From: Vogesella mureinivorans
Lineage (GTDB): Bacteria; Pseudomonadota; Gammaproteobacteria; Burkholderiales; Chromobacteriaceae
Assembly: GCF_007644035.1 (NCBI RefSeq)
Contig: NZ_VMTV02000291.1
Coordinates: 186,001 to 250,000 of the forward strand
Direction of reading: 5' to 3'
Length of the DNA: 64,000 nucleotides
The position numbers were made by a program, and so were the translations under genes. Shown piece by piece: positions 18,135-29,005 of the stretch (its first letter is position 1; every line of letters begins with the position of its first letter). A model generated the notes under the pieces. The model was not told where the DNA came from and did no database searches. It saw nothing but the letters and a program-made list of their open reading frames with translations.

Positions 18135-19730
18135 CTATAGCCGCCGGCGCAGCGCGTCGGCAGCGCGCAAGGCCAGCGCGTACACCGACAGCTGCGGGTT
18201 GGCGCCGATACTGGTGGGGAACACCGAGCCGTCGATTACCGTGACATTGTCCAGCTGCCAGTGGCGGCCGGTCTGGTCTACCACTCCGTGGCGCTCGTCG
18301 GCCGACATCATGGCGCCGCCCATCACATGCGCACTCACCACGCGGGTACGCAGAATCTGCATGGGCAGCTGGCGGATCATGTCTTGCGCCTGGCGCCAGC
18401 TGGTCGCCAGGCCAGCGTCTTCGTGCACCGGTAACACCACACGGGCACCGGCAGCAAACTGGATTTCGGCCATTTTCAGCAAGGCCCGCCGCGCGGCCTC
18501 CCACTCCACCGCGCCCAGCGGGTAGCTCAGCACCGGCGTGCCATCGCTACGCAAGCCTACGCTGCCACCCACGCTTTCCGGGTGGAAGCCGTCGCGCATC
18601 AATGCCAAGCTGACTTGCCAGTACGGCAGGTTTTTCAGCAGGCGCTGGTGCACTGGGCCATTGCCAGGCAGCGTGGCGGCCATGATCAGCGGGTGCACCG
18701 GTGGCACCTCCAGCTTGTAGCCCAGCGGGCCGTCCAGTGGCTGGGTATGCAGGAAATGGTCGCTAAAGATGCTTTGCGGGGCGCCGTTATAGCCCTCTAC
18801 CCGCTGGCGGAACAGCCCGCCCGACATCACAACCGGGTGCAGGAAAGTACGCTTGCCCAGCAGGCGGTACGGGTCGGGTGCATGGCTACGCAGCAGCACC
18901 GCGGGGGTGCCGATGGCACCGGCAGACAGCACCACCTGGCGTGCCCGTACCTCTACACGCCGGCCGCTAGGCTGGATGCCGTCCGGCCCCAGCGCCTGCC
19001 CGACAATGCCCTCGGCGTGGCTGCGGCCAGGTGATAGCAACAACTGCTGCACGCGCACGCGGGTCAGCAGCTGCGCGCCGCTGGCCAGCGCCGCCGGTAT
19101 GGTGGTAACCAGCATGCTCTGCTTGGCATTGGTGGCACAGCCGGTGCCACAGTAGCCCAGGTTCCAGCAGCCTTTCACATTGCGGCGGATGGGCGAGTAA
19201 GGTATGCCCAGCTTGTTGCAGCCTTGCGCCAGCAGTGCGTTATTGACATTGGGGTCGGTTTGCCAGGGGCCCACATTCAGCCGGGCTTCGGCCTGCTCGA
19301 ACCAGGGTTGCAGTGCGGCATCCTGCATGGCGTCCAGGCCATGATGGCTACGCCACCAGGCCAGGGTATCGGCCGGGGTGCGAAAACAGCTGGTCCAGTT
19401 CACCGTGGTACTGCCCCCCACGGTGCGGCCCTGCAAAATGGTGATGCCTTTGTCGGCGGTAAGGCGGTTGGCCGACTCCTGGTACAGCTGGGGGTAGGCC
19501 TCGGATTCGCGCAGGTTAAAGTGACGCGAGCTGTACAAACCGCCCTCTTCCACCAGCACCACGTGCAAGCCGGCACTGCTGAGCTGCTCGGCCACCATGC
19601 CGCCACCGGCGCCGCTGCCCACGATGACCACATCGCACTCCAGCTTCAGGTCTGGCCCACCCTGGCTGGCGTCGGTAACTTTCCAGCCAGCGGCCAGGCC
19701 GTCTTGCCACAGGTCGGGTAGCTTACTCAT
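18135..19730 (-). CDS. GMC-family FAD-dependent oxidoreductase
   Basis: 531 residues; oxidises an alcohol with FAD. The Rossmann motif VVIVGSGAGGGMVAEQL is near residue 35, followed by VVLVEEGG, the GMC signature region GRTVGGSTTVNW, GWNL-like NLGYCGTGCATNAKQSM, VVLSAGAIGTPAVLL and the C-terminal SAHVMGG and DGSVFPTSIGANPQLSVYA. There is no signal peptide of its own. It overlaps the upstream Tat-signal gene by eight bases, so the pair may be co-exported or function as catalytic and small subunit. Substrate unknown; an aryl or long-chain alcohol is plausible from the neighbouring aldehyde dehydrogenase. Confidence 0.9.
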   Translation of the reverse strand: MSKLPDLWQDGLAAGWKVTDASQGGPDLKLECDVVIVGSGAGGGMVAEQLSSAGLHVVLVEEGGLYSSRHFNLRESEAYPQLYQESANRLTADKGITILQGRTVGGSTTVNWTSCFRTPADTLAWWRSHHGLDAMQDAALQPWFEQAEARLNVGPWQTDPNVNNALLAQGCNKLGIPYSPIRRNVKGCWNLGYCGTGCATNAKQSMLVTTIPAALASGAQLLTRVRVQQLLLSPGRSHAEGIVGQALGPDGIQPSGRRVEVRARQVVLSAGAIGTPAVLLRSHAPDPYRLLGKRTFLHPVVMSGGLFRQRVEGYNGAPQSIFSDHFLHTQPLDGPLGYKLEVPPVHPLIMAATLPGNGPVHQRLLKNLPYWQVSLALMRDGFHPESVGGSVGLRSDGTPVLSYPLGAVEWEAARRALLKMAEIQFAAGARVVLPVHEDAGLATSWRQAQDMIRQLPMQILRTRVVSAHVMGGAMMSADERHGVVDQTGRHWQLDNVTVIDGSVFPTSIGANPQLSVYALALRAADALRRRL

Positions 19731-20223
19731 TCAGTAGTCCTTTCATGCTGGCAGGCAGCTGGTACGACATGCCGGCCCAGCTGGCGGTGTCGCCATACCA
19801 GCCAGCGTACAACAGGCCATGCAGGCCTTGATAGGCACTGCGCAGCAGGGTGAGCCGGCTGTAGCGCCAGCCATCCAGCGTGGCGCGTACTTGCTCGGCA
19901 CTGGCGTCTGGCCAGGCGGGGCGCAGGCCCAGCGCCATACGGGCCAGCGGCTGCTGCAGCAGGTCGAACAGCTGGCGCAGCTCGGCCTGGCTGGCCAATG
20001 GCAGGCCGGCAATGGCAGCCAGGGTGTTGTCCACCAACGATATCGGCGCCGTGGCCGGCAAGCTACCCAGCATGCCCCGCCCCAGCGCGGCGATCAGCTG
20101 GCGGTCTGCGGCACTGGCAGCAAAACCGGGGGCCGGGTGCGGTGCGGCCAACCTGGCGGCCACGCCCAGCGCTACAGCACCCAGCAGGCCGGTGCGAATG
20201 AACTGGCGTCGGTTGATGGTCAT
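19723..20223 (-). CDS. Small Tat-exported subunit of the GMC oxidoreductase
   Basis: 166 residues with a twin-arginine signal: NRRQFIRTGLLGAVALGVAA near the start. The mature part is helical and ends in WYGDTASWAGMSYQLP, a pattern seen in gluconate 2-dehydrogenase subunit 3-like partners of GMC enzymes. The start at 20223 overlaps the stop of the aldehyde dehydrogenase (ATGA), and its own 3' end overlaps the GMC gene. It may carry the GMC subunit to the periplasm by hitchhiking. The subunit 3 relation is inferred from layout. Confidence 0.78.
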   Translation of the reverse strand: MTINRRQFIRTGLLGAVALGVAARLAAPHPAPGFAASAADRQLIAALGRGMLGSLPATAPISLVDNTLAAIAGLPLASQAELRQLFDLLQQPLARMALGLRPAWPDASAEQVRATLDGWRYSRLTLLRSAYQGLHGLLYAGWYGDTASWAGMSYQLPASMKGLLNE

Positions 20224-21650
20224 TTGATCCGCCCCAGCATCAGGTTCAGCAGCCATTGCACCAGCTTGCCATGCGGTGGCTGGGTCAGCACGGTACCGGC
20301 AAAACGGGACTGGTAAAACACCGGCTTCATCTTGCTGAAGGTGGCGAAGCCTTCGTAGCCATGGTAGTGCCCCATGCCGGACGGCCCTACCCCGCCAAAC
20401 GGCAGCTGGTCTTGCACCACGTGCATCAAGGTATCGTTTACCGAGACGCCACCGGCCACCGTGCCCTGCAGAACCGTGCGGATGCGGCGGCGGTTGTCGT
20501 CGTACAGGTAAAGCGCCAGCGGCCTGTCGCGGCCATTGATATAGGCCAGCGCGTTGCCCAGCTTGTCGTAGGTGACAATGGGCAGCAGCGGGCCAAAGAT
20601 TTCCTCGCGCATCACCGTGCTGTGTGCCGGGGCGTTGTCGATAAGGGTTAGCGGCAGCTTGCGCGCCGCCGCCAGCGCCGCCTCGCTACTGCCTGCGGCC
20701 AGCACTTCTACCTGCGCGCCCATCTGGGCGGCCTCGTCACGCCAGCGCAGCAGGCGGTCGTAGTGCGTCTGGTTGATGATGGCGGTGTAGTCGGGGTTGG
20801 CCGCCGGGTCCGGATAGGCCAGCGCAGCCTGGCGGCGCAGCTCGGCCAGCAGCGCGTCGCGGTCGTCCTGGTGCACCAGCACGTAGTCGGGCGCCACACA
20901 GGTCTGGCCGGCGTTCAGCATTTTGCCGGCGATCAGGCTGGCCGCCACACGGCGCATGTCAAAACCGGGGGCAATCAGCACCGGTGATTTGCCACCCAGC
21001 TCCAGCGTGACCGGGGTCAGGTTGGCCGCCGCCGCCTGCATCACACTGCGGCCAACCCGCGTGGAGCCGGTAAACAGCAAGTGGTCAAACGGCAGCGCGG
21101 CAAAAGCCTGCGCCACGGCTACATCGCCATTCACCACCTGTACCACGTCGTCGCCCAGGTACTGGCGGCACAGCTTTTGCAGCAAGGCCCCGCTATGCGG
21201 CGACAGCTCGGACATCTTCACCATGGCGCGGTTGCCCGCTGCCAGTGCCGAGGTCAGCGGCCCCAGCGCCAGGAATACCGGGTAGTTCCACGGCACGATA
21301 ATGCCCGCCACACCCAGCGGCTGCGGCAGCACGCGGGCCGTGGCCGGCCAGAACCAGAACGACACCCCGCGCCGCTGCGCACGCATCCAGCGGCCCAGCT
21401 TGCGCTGCGCCAGGCGTATGCCCTCCAGCGAGGGGAACAGCTCCGCCAGCCGGGTTTCTACCGCGCTGCGGCAGCCAAAATCTGCCTGCAGGGCATCTAT
21501 CCAGTCTTGCTGGTGAGCCGTTACCATACTGGCCAGGCCTGCCAGCCAGCGTTGGCGGGTAGCGTAATCGGGTGGCTGCAGCGCAGCCAGCTGCTGCAGG
21601 TGGGCTAGCTGGCTATGCAGGCTATTACCGATAGGGCTGGCGGTATCCAT
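20220..21650 (-). CDS. Coniferyl-aldehyde-dehydrogenase-type aldehyde dehydrogenase
   Basis: NAD(P)-dependent oxidation of an aldehyde to its acid; 476 residues, cytosolic. Motifs: IIVPWNYPVFLALGPL, FTGSTRVGR, the general base in LELGGKSP (E217) and the nucleophile in NAGQTCVAPDY (C251), then EEIFGPLLPI and FGGVGPSGMG. The short form and PFGGVGPSGMGHYHG end fit the CalB branch. It is first in a three-gene operon with the Tat protein and GMC oxidase, giving an alcohol to aldehyde to acid route. Confidence 0.88.
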   Translation of the reverse strand: MDTASPIGNSLHSQLAHLQQLAALQPPDYATRQRWLAGLASMVTAHQQDWIDALQADFGCRSAVETRLAELFPSLEGIRLAQRKLGRWMRAQRRGVSFWFWPATARVLPQPLGVAGIIVPWNYPVFLALGPLTSALAAGNRAMVKMSELSPHSGALLQKLCRQYLGDDVVQVVNGDVAVAQAFAALPFDHLLFTGSTRVGRSVMQAAAANLTPVTLELGGKSPVLIAPGFDMRRVAASLIAGKMLNAGQTCVAPDYVLVHQDDRDALLAELRRQAALAYPDPAANPDYTAIINQTHYDRLLRWRDEAAQMGAQVEVLAAGSSEAALAAARKLPLTLIDNAPAHSTVMREEIFGPLLPIVTYDKLGNALAYINGRDRPLALYLYDDNRRRIRTVLQGTVAGGVSVNDTLMHVVQDQLPFGGVGPSGMGHYHGYEGFATFSKMKPVFYQSRFAGTVLTQPPHGKLVQWLLNLMLGRIK

Positions 21651-21740
21651 ATGCTATGCTCCTTGAACTTGGGCAAACGACCGTTTAGAGCCCAGACTCT
21701 ATTACGATTTCCATCGCCTGTCACATATATCTTTATCGCC

Positions 21741-22922
21741 ATGTTGCTCGACTTTTTCTATGCCCTGCGTGCAGCCGGCCTGCCGGTTAGCCTGAAAGAA
21801 CACCTCACCCTGCTGGAAGCGCTGCAGCAAAAGCTGGCGTTTGCCAGCGTAGACGCGTTTTACCACCTGGCGCGCACCGTGCTGGTGAAAGACGAGAAGT
21901 ACTACGACCGCTTCGACCGCGTGTTTGCGCAGTACGCACACGGTATCGAAACCAGCCTGGACGACCTGCACACCGCCATTCCGGAAGACTGGCTGCGCAA
22001 GCAAGTAGAAAAATACCTGAGCGAGGAAGAAAAACAGCAGCTGCAAGCCATGGGCTGGGACAAGCTGATGGACACGCTGCGCCAGCGGCTGGAAGAACAG
22101 AAGGAACGCCACCAGGGCGGTAACAAATGGATAGGCACCGGCGGCACCAGCCCGTTTGGCGCGTATGGCTATAACCCGGAAGGCATCCGCATCGGGCAGC
22201 AGGAGTCACGCCACCGCCGCGCGGTAAAAGTGTGGGATCAGCGCGAGTTCCGCAACTTCGACGACAGCGTGGAGCTGGGCACGCGCAATATCAAGGTAGC
22301 CCTGCGCCGCCTGCGCGAGTTCGCCCGCGACGGCGCCCCCGAGGTGCTGGACCTGCCCGGCACCATTGCCGCCACCGCGCGCAATGCCGGCCTGCTGGAC
22401 CTGCAGATGGTGCCCGAGCTGCACAATGCGGTGAAGGTGCTGGTGCTGTTTGACGTGGGCGGCTCCATGGACGACCACATCCGCGTGTGCGAAGAGCTGT
22501 TTTCCGCCGTGCGCAGCGAATTCAAGCACCTGGATTACTACTACTTCCACAACTGTGTATACGAAAGCGTGTGGCAGGACAACGCACGCCGCCACACCGC
22601 CAAAACCGCCACCTGGGACCTGATCCACACCTACGGCCAGGATTACAAGCTGATCTTTGTGGGCGACGCCAGCATGAGCCCCTACGAGATCATCCTGAAA
22701 GGCGGCAGCGTAGAGCACATGAACCCGGAGCCGGGCGAGGTGTGGCTGCGCCGCCTGCTAGATCAATTCAAGCACGCCGTGTGGCTGAACCCCATGCCGC
22801 AAGCAGCGTGGGAATACACCCAGTCCATCGGCATGGTGGGCGAGCTGATGCAGAACCGCATGTACCCGCTCACGCTGGAAGGGCTGGAGCAGGCCATGCG
22901 CCAGCTCAAACGCAGTAGCTAG
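21741..22922 (+). CDS. CoxE-like VWA-domain protein
   Basis: 393 residues, cytosolic. The N-terminus MLLDFFYALRAAGLPVSLKE and a charged helical region precede a von Willebrand A domain with a MIDAS-like DVGGS at 238-242. The family usually works with a MoxR-type AAA ATPase in maturation of enzymes or transport complexes; no such ATPase is adjacent here. The start at 21741 is chosen on family N-terminus; the frame is open further upstream. Its stop overlaps that of the convergent TPR gene. Confidence 0.85.
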   Translation: MLLDFFYALRAAGLPVSLKEHLTLLEALQQKLAFASVDAFYHLARTVLVKDEKYYDRFDRVFAQYAHGIETSLDDLHTAIPEDWLRKQVEKYLSEEEKQQLQAMGWDKLMDTLRQRLEEQKERHQGGNKWIGTGGTSPFGAYGYNPEGIRIGQQESRHRRAVKVWDQREFRNFDDSVELGTRNIKVALRRLREFARDGAPEVLDLPGTIAATARNAGLLDLQMVPELHNAVKVLVLFDVGGSMDDHIRVCEELFSAVRSEFKHLDYYYFHNCVYESVWQDNARRHTAKTATWDLIHTYGQDYKLIFVGDASMSPYEIILKGGSVEHMNPEPGEVWLRRLLDQFKHAVWLNPMPQAAWEYTQSIGMVGELMQNRMYPLTLEGLEQAMRQLKRSS

Positions 22923-23266
22923 CTGTCGCCCTGCCCGGCCGCTGCGGCCAACTGCTTCTCGATGCGGCGTGCAAACACCGTCATCTCTTTTACCGCCTGC
23001 AGGTCGCCACGGGCCTGGGCCACGGCAATGCCCTCATGATAGGCAGCCAGCGCGGCGGTGGCCTCCCCGCCTGCAGCCAGCGCCTTGCCCAGCAGCTTCC
23101 ACGCCGCCGAAAAATCCCCCTGCCGCGCCAGCGCCTCGCGTGCCTGCTGTGCGGCGGCCGGCCAGTCTTGCGCCTTGGCGTATTCATTGGCTATGCCAAA
23201 GCGCAGCAGCGCGTTATCGCGCGGGGTATCGCACAGCTTTAACAGGTTTTGCAGCACGGCAGACAT
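22919..23266 (-). CDS. Small tetratricopeptide-repeat protein
   Basis: 115 residues, helical, no signal. Two to three TPR-like units are visible: LLRFGIANEYAKAQDWPAAA and FSAAWKLLGKALAAGGEATA, then AALAAYHEGIAVAQARGD. Likely a protein-protein adaptor. It converges with the CoxE-like gene with a three-base stop overlap. Upstream lies a full AAGGTTGGCCGCA motif (23281). Confidence 0.75.
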   Translation of the reverse strand: MSAVLQNLLKLCDTPRDNALLRFGIANEYAKAQDWPAAAQQAREALARQGDFSAAWKLLGKALAAGGEATAALAAYHEGIAVAQARGDLQAVKEMTVFARRIEKQLAAAAGQGDS

Positions 23267-23453
23267 GGCAAGCTCCTACAAGGTTGGCCGCACAGCATTA
23301 CCGCTGGCACCGCGGCTGGCAACCCCGCCAGCGGCAGGGTTTAGCGGCTCGTTAACACGATTTCTTGCCAAGGCGCAGGGCCGAGATGTTTTCCCATGCC
23401 AGGCGGAGGGCGATGCGCTGGGTGGCGCCCAGCGCAAGCCCGAAGCCACCACG

Positions 23454-23807
23454 TCAGGCCAGCGCCTGCAGCAGCAGGGCTAGTGCCGCCGGCAATGCCT
23501 GTACAAACAGTATCTTGCGGCTGGCCGTGGCCGCGCCATACACCCCGGCCACCAGCACGCAGCTCAGGAAGAACACCCCCACGCCAGCCGGCGCCCCCGG
23601 CAGCAGGCTCCACACCAGCCCCGCCGCCAGAAAGCCGTTGTACAGCCCCTGGTTGGCCGCCAGTACGCGGCTAGCCTGGGCAAACTCTGGCGTTAGCCCA
23701 AAGGCGCGGCGGCCTGCCGGTTTGGTCCACAGAAACATCTCCAGCACCAGAATGTACAGGTGAATCAGCGCCACCACGGCGCTGGCGATCTGGGCAGCGA
23801 GCAACAT
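23454..23807 (-). CDS. DUF1304-family membrane protein
   Basis: 117 residues, four membrane helices. The opening helix ALIHLYILVLEMFLW with the conserved E and the following NQGLYNGFLAAGLVW segment match the DUF1304 family, whose function is unknown. It follows the thioesterase gene after nine bases on the same strand, so they form an operon. The 187-base gap downstream has only a GGTTGGCCGC motif. Confidence 0.8.
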   Translation of the reverse strand: MLLAAQIASAVVALIHLYILVLEMFLWTKPAGRRAFGLTPEFAQASRVLAANQGLYNGFLAAGLVWSLLPGAPAGVGVFFLSCVLVAGVYGAATASRKILFVQALPAALALLLQALA

Positions 23808-23816
23808 GGCTATTCC

Positions 23817-24269
23817 TTATTTGTGTTCGGGTTGCGGCAGCAGCTCGAAATCGGCGCAGCGCGGCAAATCTGCCAGAATGGCGGCCAGCGCAGGCGGCGG
23901 CGGTATCAGCTTGCGCTCGCGCAGGTCCATCCACGCCCCGGCCACCTCGTAAATGGCGGCCAGCTTGCCATCGGGCTTGATCAGCTGCTGGCGGATCTTC
24001 CAGCGGCTGTTATCCGGGCTGGCGGCGGCAACCTGCACGTCAACCGTGATACGCTCGCCCAGGTGCACCTCGCGGCGGTATTCGGTACTCTCGCGAAACA
24101 GTACCGGGCCAAAGCCGTGCGCCATGAAGGCATCCATGCCAAAGCCGGCTGCGGCCAACCATTCCATGCGGGTGTGGGTGCACAGGTCGGCGTAGGCGTT
24201 ATGGCGCATGTGTTGATTGGCGTCGATATCAGACCAGCGCACTTCTACTACTTTGGTAAACGGGTGCAT
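23817..24269 (-). CDS. Hotdog-fold acyl-CoA thioesterase
   Basis: About 150 residues, YbgC/FadM-like. The motif VVEVRWSDIDANQHMRHNAY holds the catalytic-type aspartate (SDIDANQH), followed by a LGERITVDVQV strand and W.I.Q.L segment. Hydrolyses an acyl-CoA thioester; chain preference unknown. A GTG nine bases upstream (24278) is an alternative start. It is divergent from a TetR regulator, whose likely palindromic operator lies between them. Confidence 0.83.
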   Translation of the reverse strand: MHPFTKVVEVRWSDIDANQHMRHNAYADLCTHTRMEWLAAAGFGMDAFMAHGFGPVLFRESTEYRREVHLGERITVDVQVAAASPDNSRWKIRQQLIKPDGKLAAIYEVAGAWMDLRERKLIPPPPALAAILADLPRCADFELLPQPEHK

Positions 24270-24288
24270 GTCACTCACTCAAAAAAGA

Positions 24289-24296
24289 ACGATCGT
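24289..24296. promoter_or_regulatory. Probable TetR operator core
   Basis: ACGATCGT is a perfect palindrome in the 64-base gap between the thioesterase and TetR genes. TetR/AcrR regulators commonly bind such short palindromes between themselves and the divergent target. Flanking bases (AAAGA and GCTAT) are not symmetric. Confidence 0.45.
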
Positions 24297-24333
24297 GCTA
24301 TTTTGCACATAAACAGCACGCAGGCAAACACCC

Positions 24334-24945
24334 ATGAGTAAAAAAGCCCTTACCCGCGAAGCCATTCTGCAACAGGCGGTGCGCAGCGCCAGCCAGATCG
24401 GCATCAGCCGCCTGACCATCGGCAGCCTGGCCGAGCAGAGCGGGCTATCCAAAAGCGGGCTGTTTGCCCACTTTGGCAGCAAGGAAGCACTGCAGCTGGC
24501 CGTGGTACAGGCGGCACAAGCGCAGTTTGTGGAAGAAGTGGTCAAGCCGGCCTTTACCCAGCCGCGCGGCATGGCACGCCTGCGCGCACTGTTTCACGCC
24601 TGGGTCATGCGCCTGTACGGCAGCAGCATGCCCGGCGGCTGCCCGCTGCTGGCCGCGGCCTACGAGTTTGACGACCAGCCCGGCGCCATACGCGACGCGC
24701 TGGTGGCCGGCCAGCGCTGGCAGCGCGACACCCTGCAGCGCCTGCTGCAAGACGCACAAGACGCCGGCGAGCTGGCCGCAGGCAGCCATGTGCCCCTGCT
24801 GGCTTTCATGCTGTTCGGCCTGATACAAAGCGCCCACCACGACCACCAGCTGCTGGACAACCACCACAGCGCCCAGCTGGCACTGCAGGGTTTTGCGCAG
24901 CTATGCGGCACTGCCGCACCCCGCACAGACGGGGCGAGTACCTAG
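24334..24945 (+). CDS. TetR-family transcriptional repressor
   Basis: 203 residues. The N-terminal helix-turn-helix is typical: REAILQQAVRSASQIGISRL, then LAEQSGLSKSGLFAHFGSKE. The C-terminal ligand domain contains MPGGCPLLAAAYEFDDQPG, a pattern of the TetR_C_13-like group. Divergent orientation suggests it controls the thioesterase/DUF1304 operon and itself through the ACGATCGT palindrome. A terminator follows. Confidence 0.88.
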   Translation: MSKKALTREAILQQAVRSASQIGISRLTIGSLAEQSGLSKSGLFAHFGSKEALQLAVVQAAQAQFVEEVVKPAFTQPRGMARLRALFHAWVMRLYGSSMPGGCPLLAAAYEFDDQPGAIRDALVAGQRWQRDTLQRLLQDAQDAGELAAGSHVPLLAFMLFGLIQSAHHDHQLLDNHHSAQLALQGFAQLCGTAAPRTDGAST

Positions 24946-24956
24946 CCGCATGCAAA

Positions 24957-24978
24957 AACCCCAGACCAGGCTGGGGTT
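24957..24978. terminator. Intrinsic terminator-like hairpin between convergent genes
   Basis: AACCCCAG and CTGGGGTT form an 8-base-pair stem with a six-base loop. On the reverse strand the stem is followed by TTTTTG, so it serves the BON-domain gene best; on the forward strand no T-run follows. Confidence 0.6.
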
Positions 24979-25021
24979 GGGGGCGGCAAACCGGCCGCCG
25001 CGGTGGTAGCACCGTAGCGTG

Positions 25022-25678
25022 TCAGATGACAACGGTCACCTTGTCGATAACATCGCGCACCCCTGGCATGCACGCGGCAGCGTGCTTGGCCAGTGCTTTT
25101 TCCGACCAGCTATGCACCGTGCCACTGAGCGTGATATCCGGGCCATCAATGGCGATGGTAATCGAGTCGATGTCCTGGATCGCCCTGCGCTGCAAGGCGG
25201 CACGCACCTCTTCTTTTACCGCGCGGGCAATCAGTTTGGGGCGGATATTGATATTGTTGCTCATGCCCTTCACACCCAGCACATGCGATACCTGGCGCAC
25301 GGCGGCATTGCGCTGAAAGTTCCACTCCACATCGCCGGACAACGTCAGCCAGCCTTTTTCCACCATCACCTTGATGCGCTGGCTGTATTCCGGCGCCATC
25401 AGCTGCAATACATTGGATACCGAGCGCGACACATCGGCATCGCTGTATTTGCCAGGGTCCACCAGGTCTACCTGAATCTCTACCGCCATGGCACTGACAC
25501 CGCCTACCCGCAGGGCGGCGCGTTCGGCTGCCCACTTCTGGGCAAAGTCCGGCACGTGGCCGCTCAAGGTAATCACCCCCTTATCGCACTGCACGCCAAT
25601 GTGCGTGTCGTTGATGGCGGGGTCCCACATCAGCTCAGCCTGCACATCGTGTTGCAGCTGGGTATCGGTCTTGGTCAT
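25022..25678 (-). CDS. Three-BON-domain protein, cytosolic form
   Basis: 218 residues without signal peptide. Three BON modules in order, each with the pattern hydrophobic-V-L-SG-V: KGVITLSGHVP, KGWLTLSGDVEWNFQR and GPDITLSGTVHSWSE, spaced about 75 residues. BON domains bind phospholipids or link to envelope stress proteins; many such genes are osmotically induced. The start at 25678 overlaps the upstream gene's stop as ATGA. Compare the exported BON protein at 31944. Confidence 0.85.
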   Translation of the reverse strand: MTKTDTQLQHDVQAELMWDPAINDTHIGVQCDKGVITLSGHVPDFAQKWAAERAALRVGGVSAMAVEIQVDLVDPGKYSDADVSRSVSNVLQLMAPEYSQRIKVMVEKGWLTLSGDVEWNFQRNAAVRQVSHVLGVKGMSNNINIRPKLIARAVKEEVRAALQRRAIQDIDSITIAIDGPDITLSGTVHSWSEKALAKHAAACMPGVRDVIDKVTVVI

Positions 25679-26040
25679 GTCATGACTCCTTCGGGTAAGG
25701 TTGGCCGCATAGCGGCAGAACTGCTTTCCTGTGCCGGGTAGTAGTGCATGGCGCACATCTGCCCATGCGGCACCGCATCGCGATAGCCGCGCGGCACTGT
25801 CAGCTGCCGCAGGCTGGACACCAGCGCAGCATCCAGCGGCGCAAACTGGTCGCGGCTATAGCTGCTGAAGATGCTGTGAAACACACTGCGCGCCTCGGCA
25901 TCCAGATGGCGAAAATCGCTAAAGGTAAACGGCGGGGCCACAGGGCGGGCATCCATGAGCAGCCAGAAGCGTGCAAGCAGCGCCCGGTTATCCGGCCCTG
26001 CAACAGTCTGAATACGTTTTAAAAGCTGGCTTTCGTTCAT
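25675..26040 (-). CDS. Hypothetical protein upstream of the BON gene
   Basis: 121 residues, soluble. It opens MNESQLLKRIQTVAGPDNRA and contains FTFSDFRHLDAEARSVFHSI and MCAMHYYPAQE; I recognise no family. The start at 26040 has an excellent AGGAGG site nine bases upstream. It is translationally coupled to the BON gene. A GGTTGGCCGC motif lies inside its 3' end. Likely a stress-operon partner, by position only. Confidence 0.7.
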   Translation of the reverse strand: MNESQLLKRIQTVAGPDNRALLARFWLLMDARPVAPPFTFSDFRHLDAEARSVFHSIFSSYSRDQFAPLDAALVSSLRQLTVPRGYRDAVPHGQMCAMHYYPAQESSSAAMRPTLPEGVMT

Positions 26041-26299
26041 GGCATGCCTCCTGGCTAAGGGGATAAAAGGCCCGGCTTGCAGCTCGCTACCCGGTACAGC
26101 CCTACAGTGCGCGCCCGGGCGGCGGGCGACTGTGCACTGGCACACATAATTCATCGAAATAACAGCCAGGCCGCTTGCCGCTTTGGTTCGGCAGCGCACG
26201 GACAGCCACGGTGCCCGGCGCGATGCTGTGTGCTGATGGCGCAAAGGCGGCCGGGCATCTTGCCTATGGCACCGGCACCGCCCATCCGGAGAGTGACCT

Positions 26300-29001
<2,702 letters not shown>

Positions 29002-29005
<4 letters not shown>

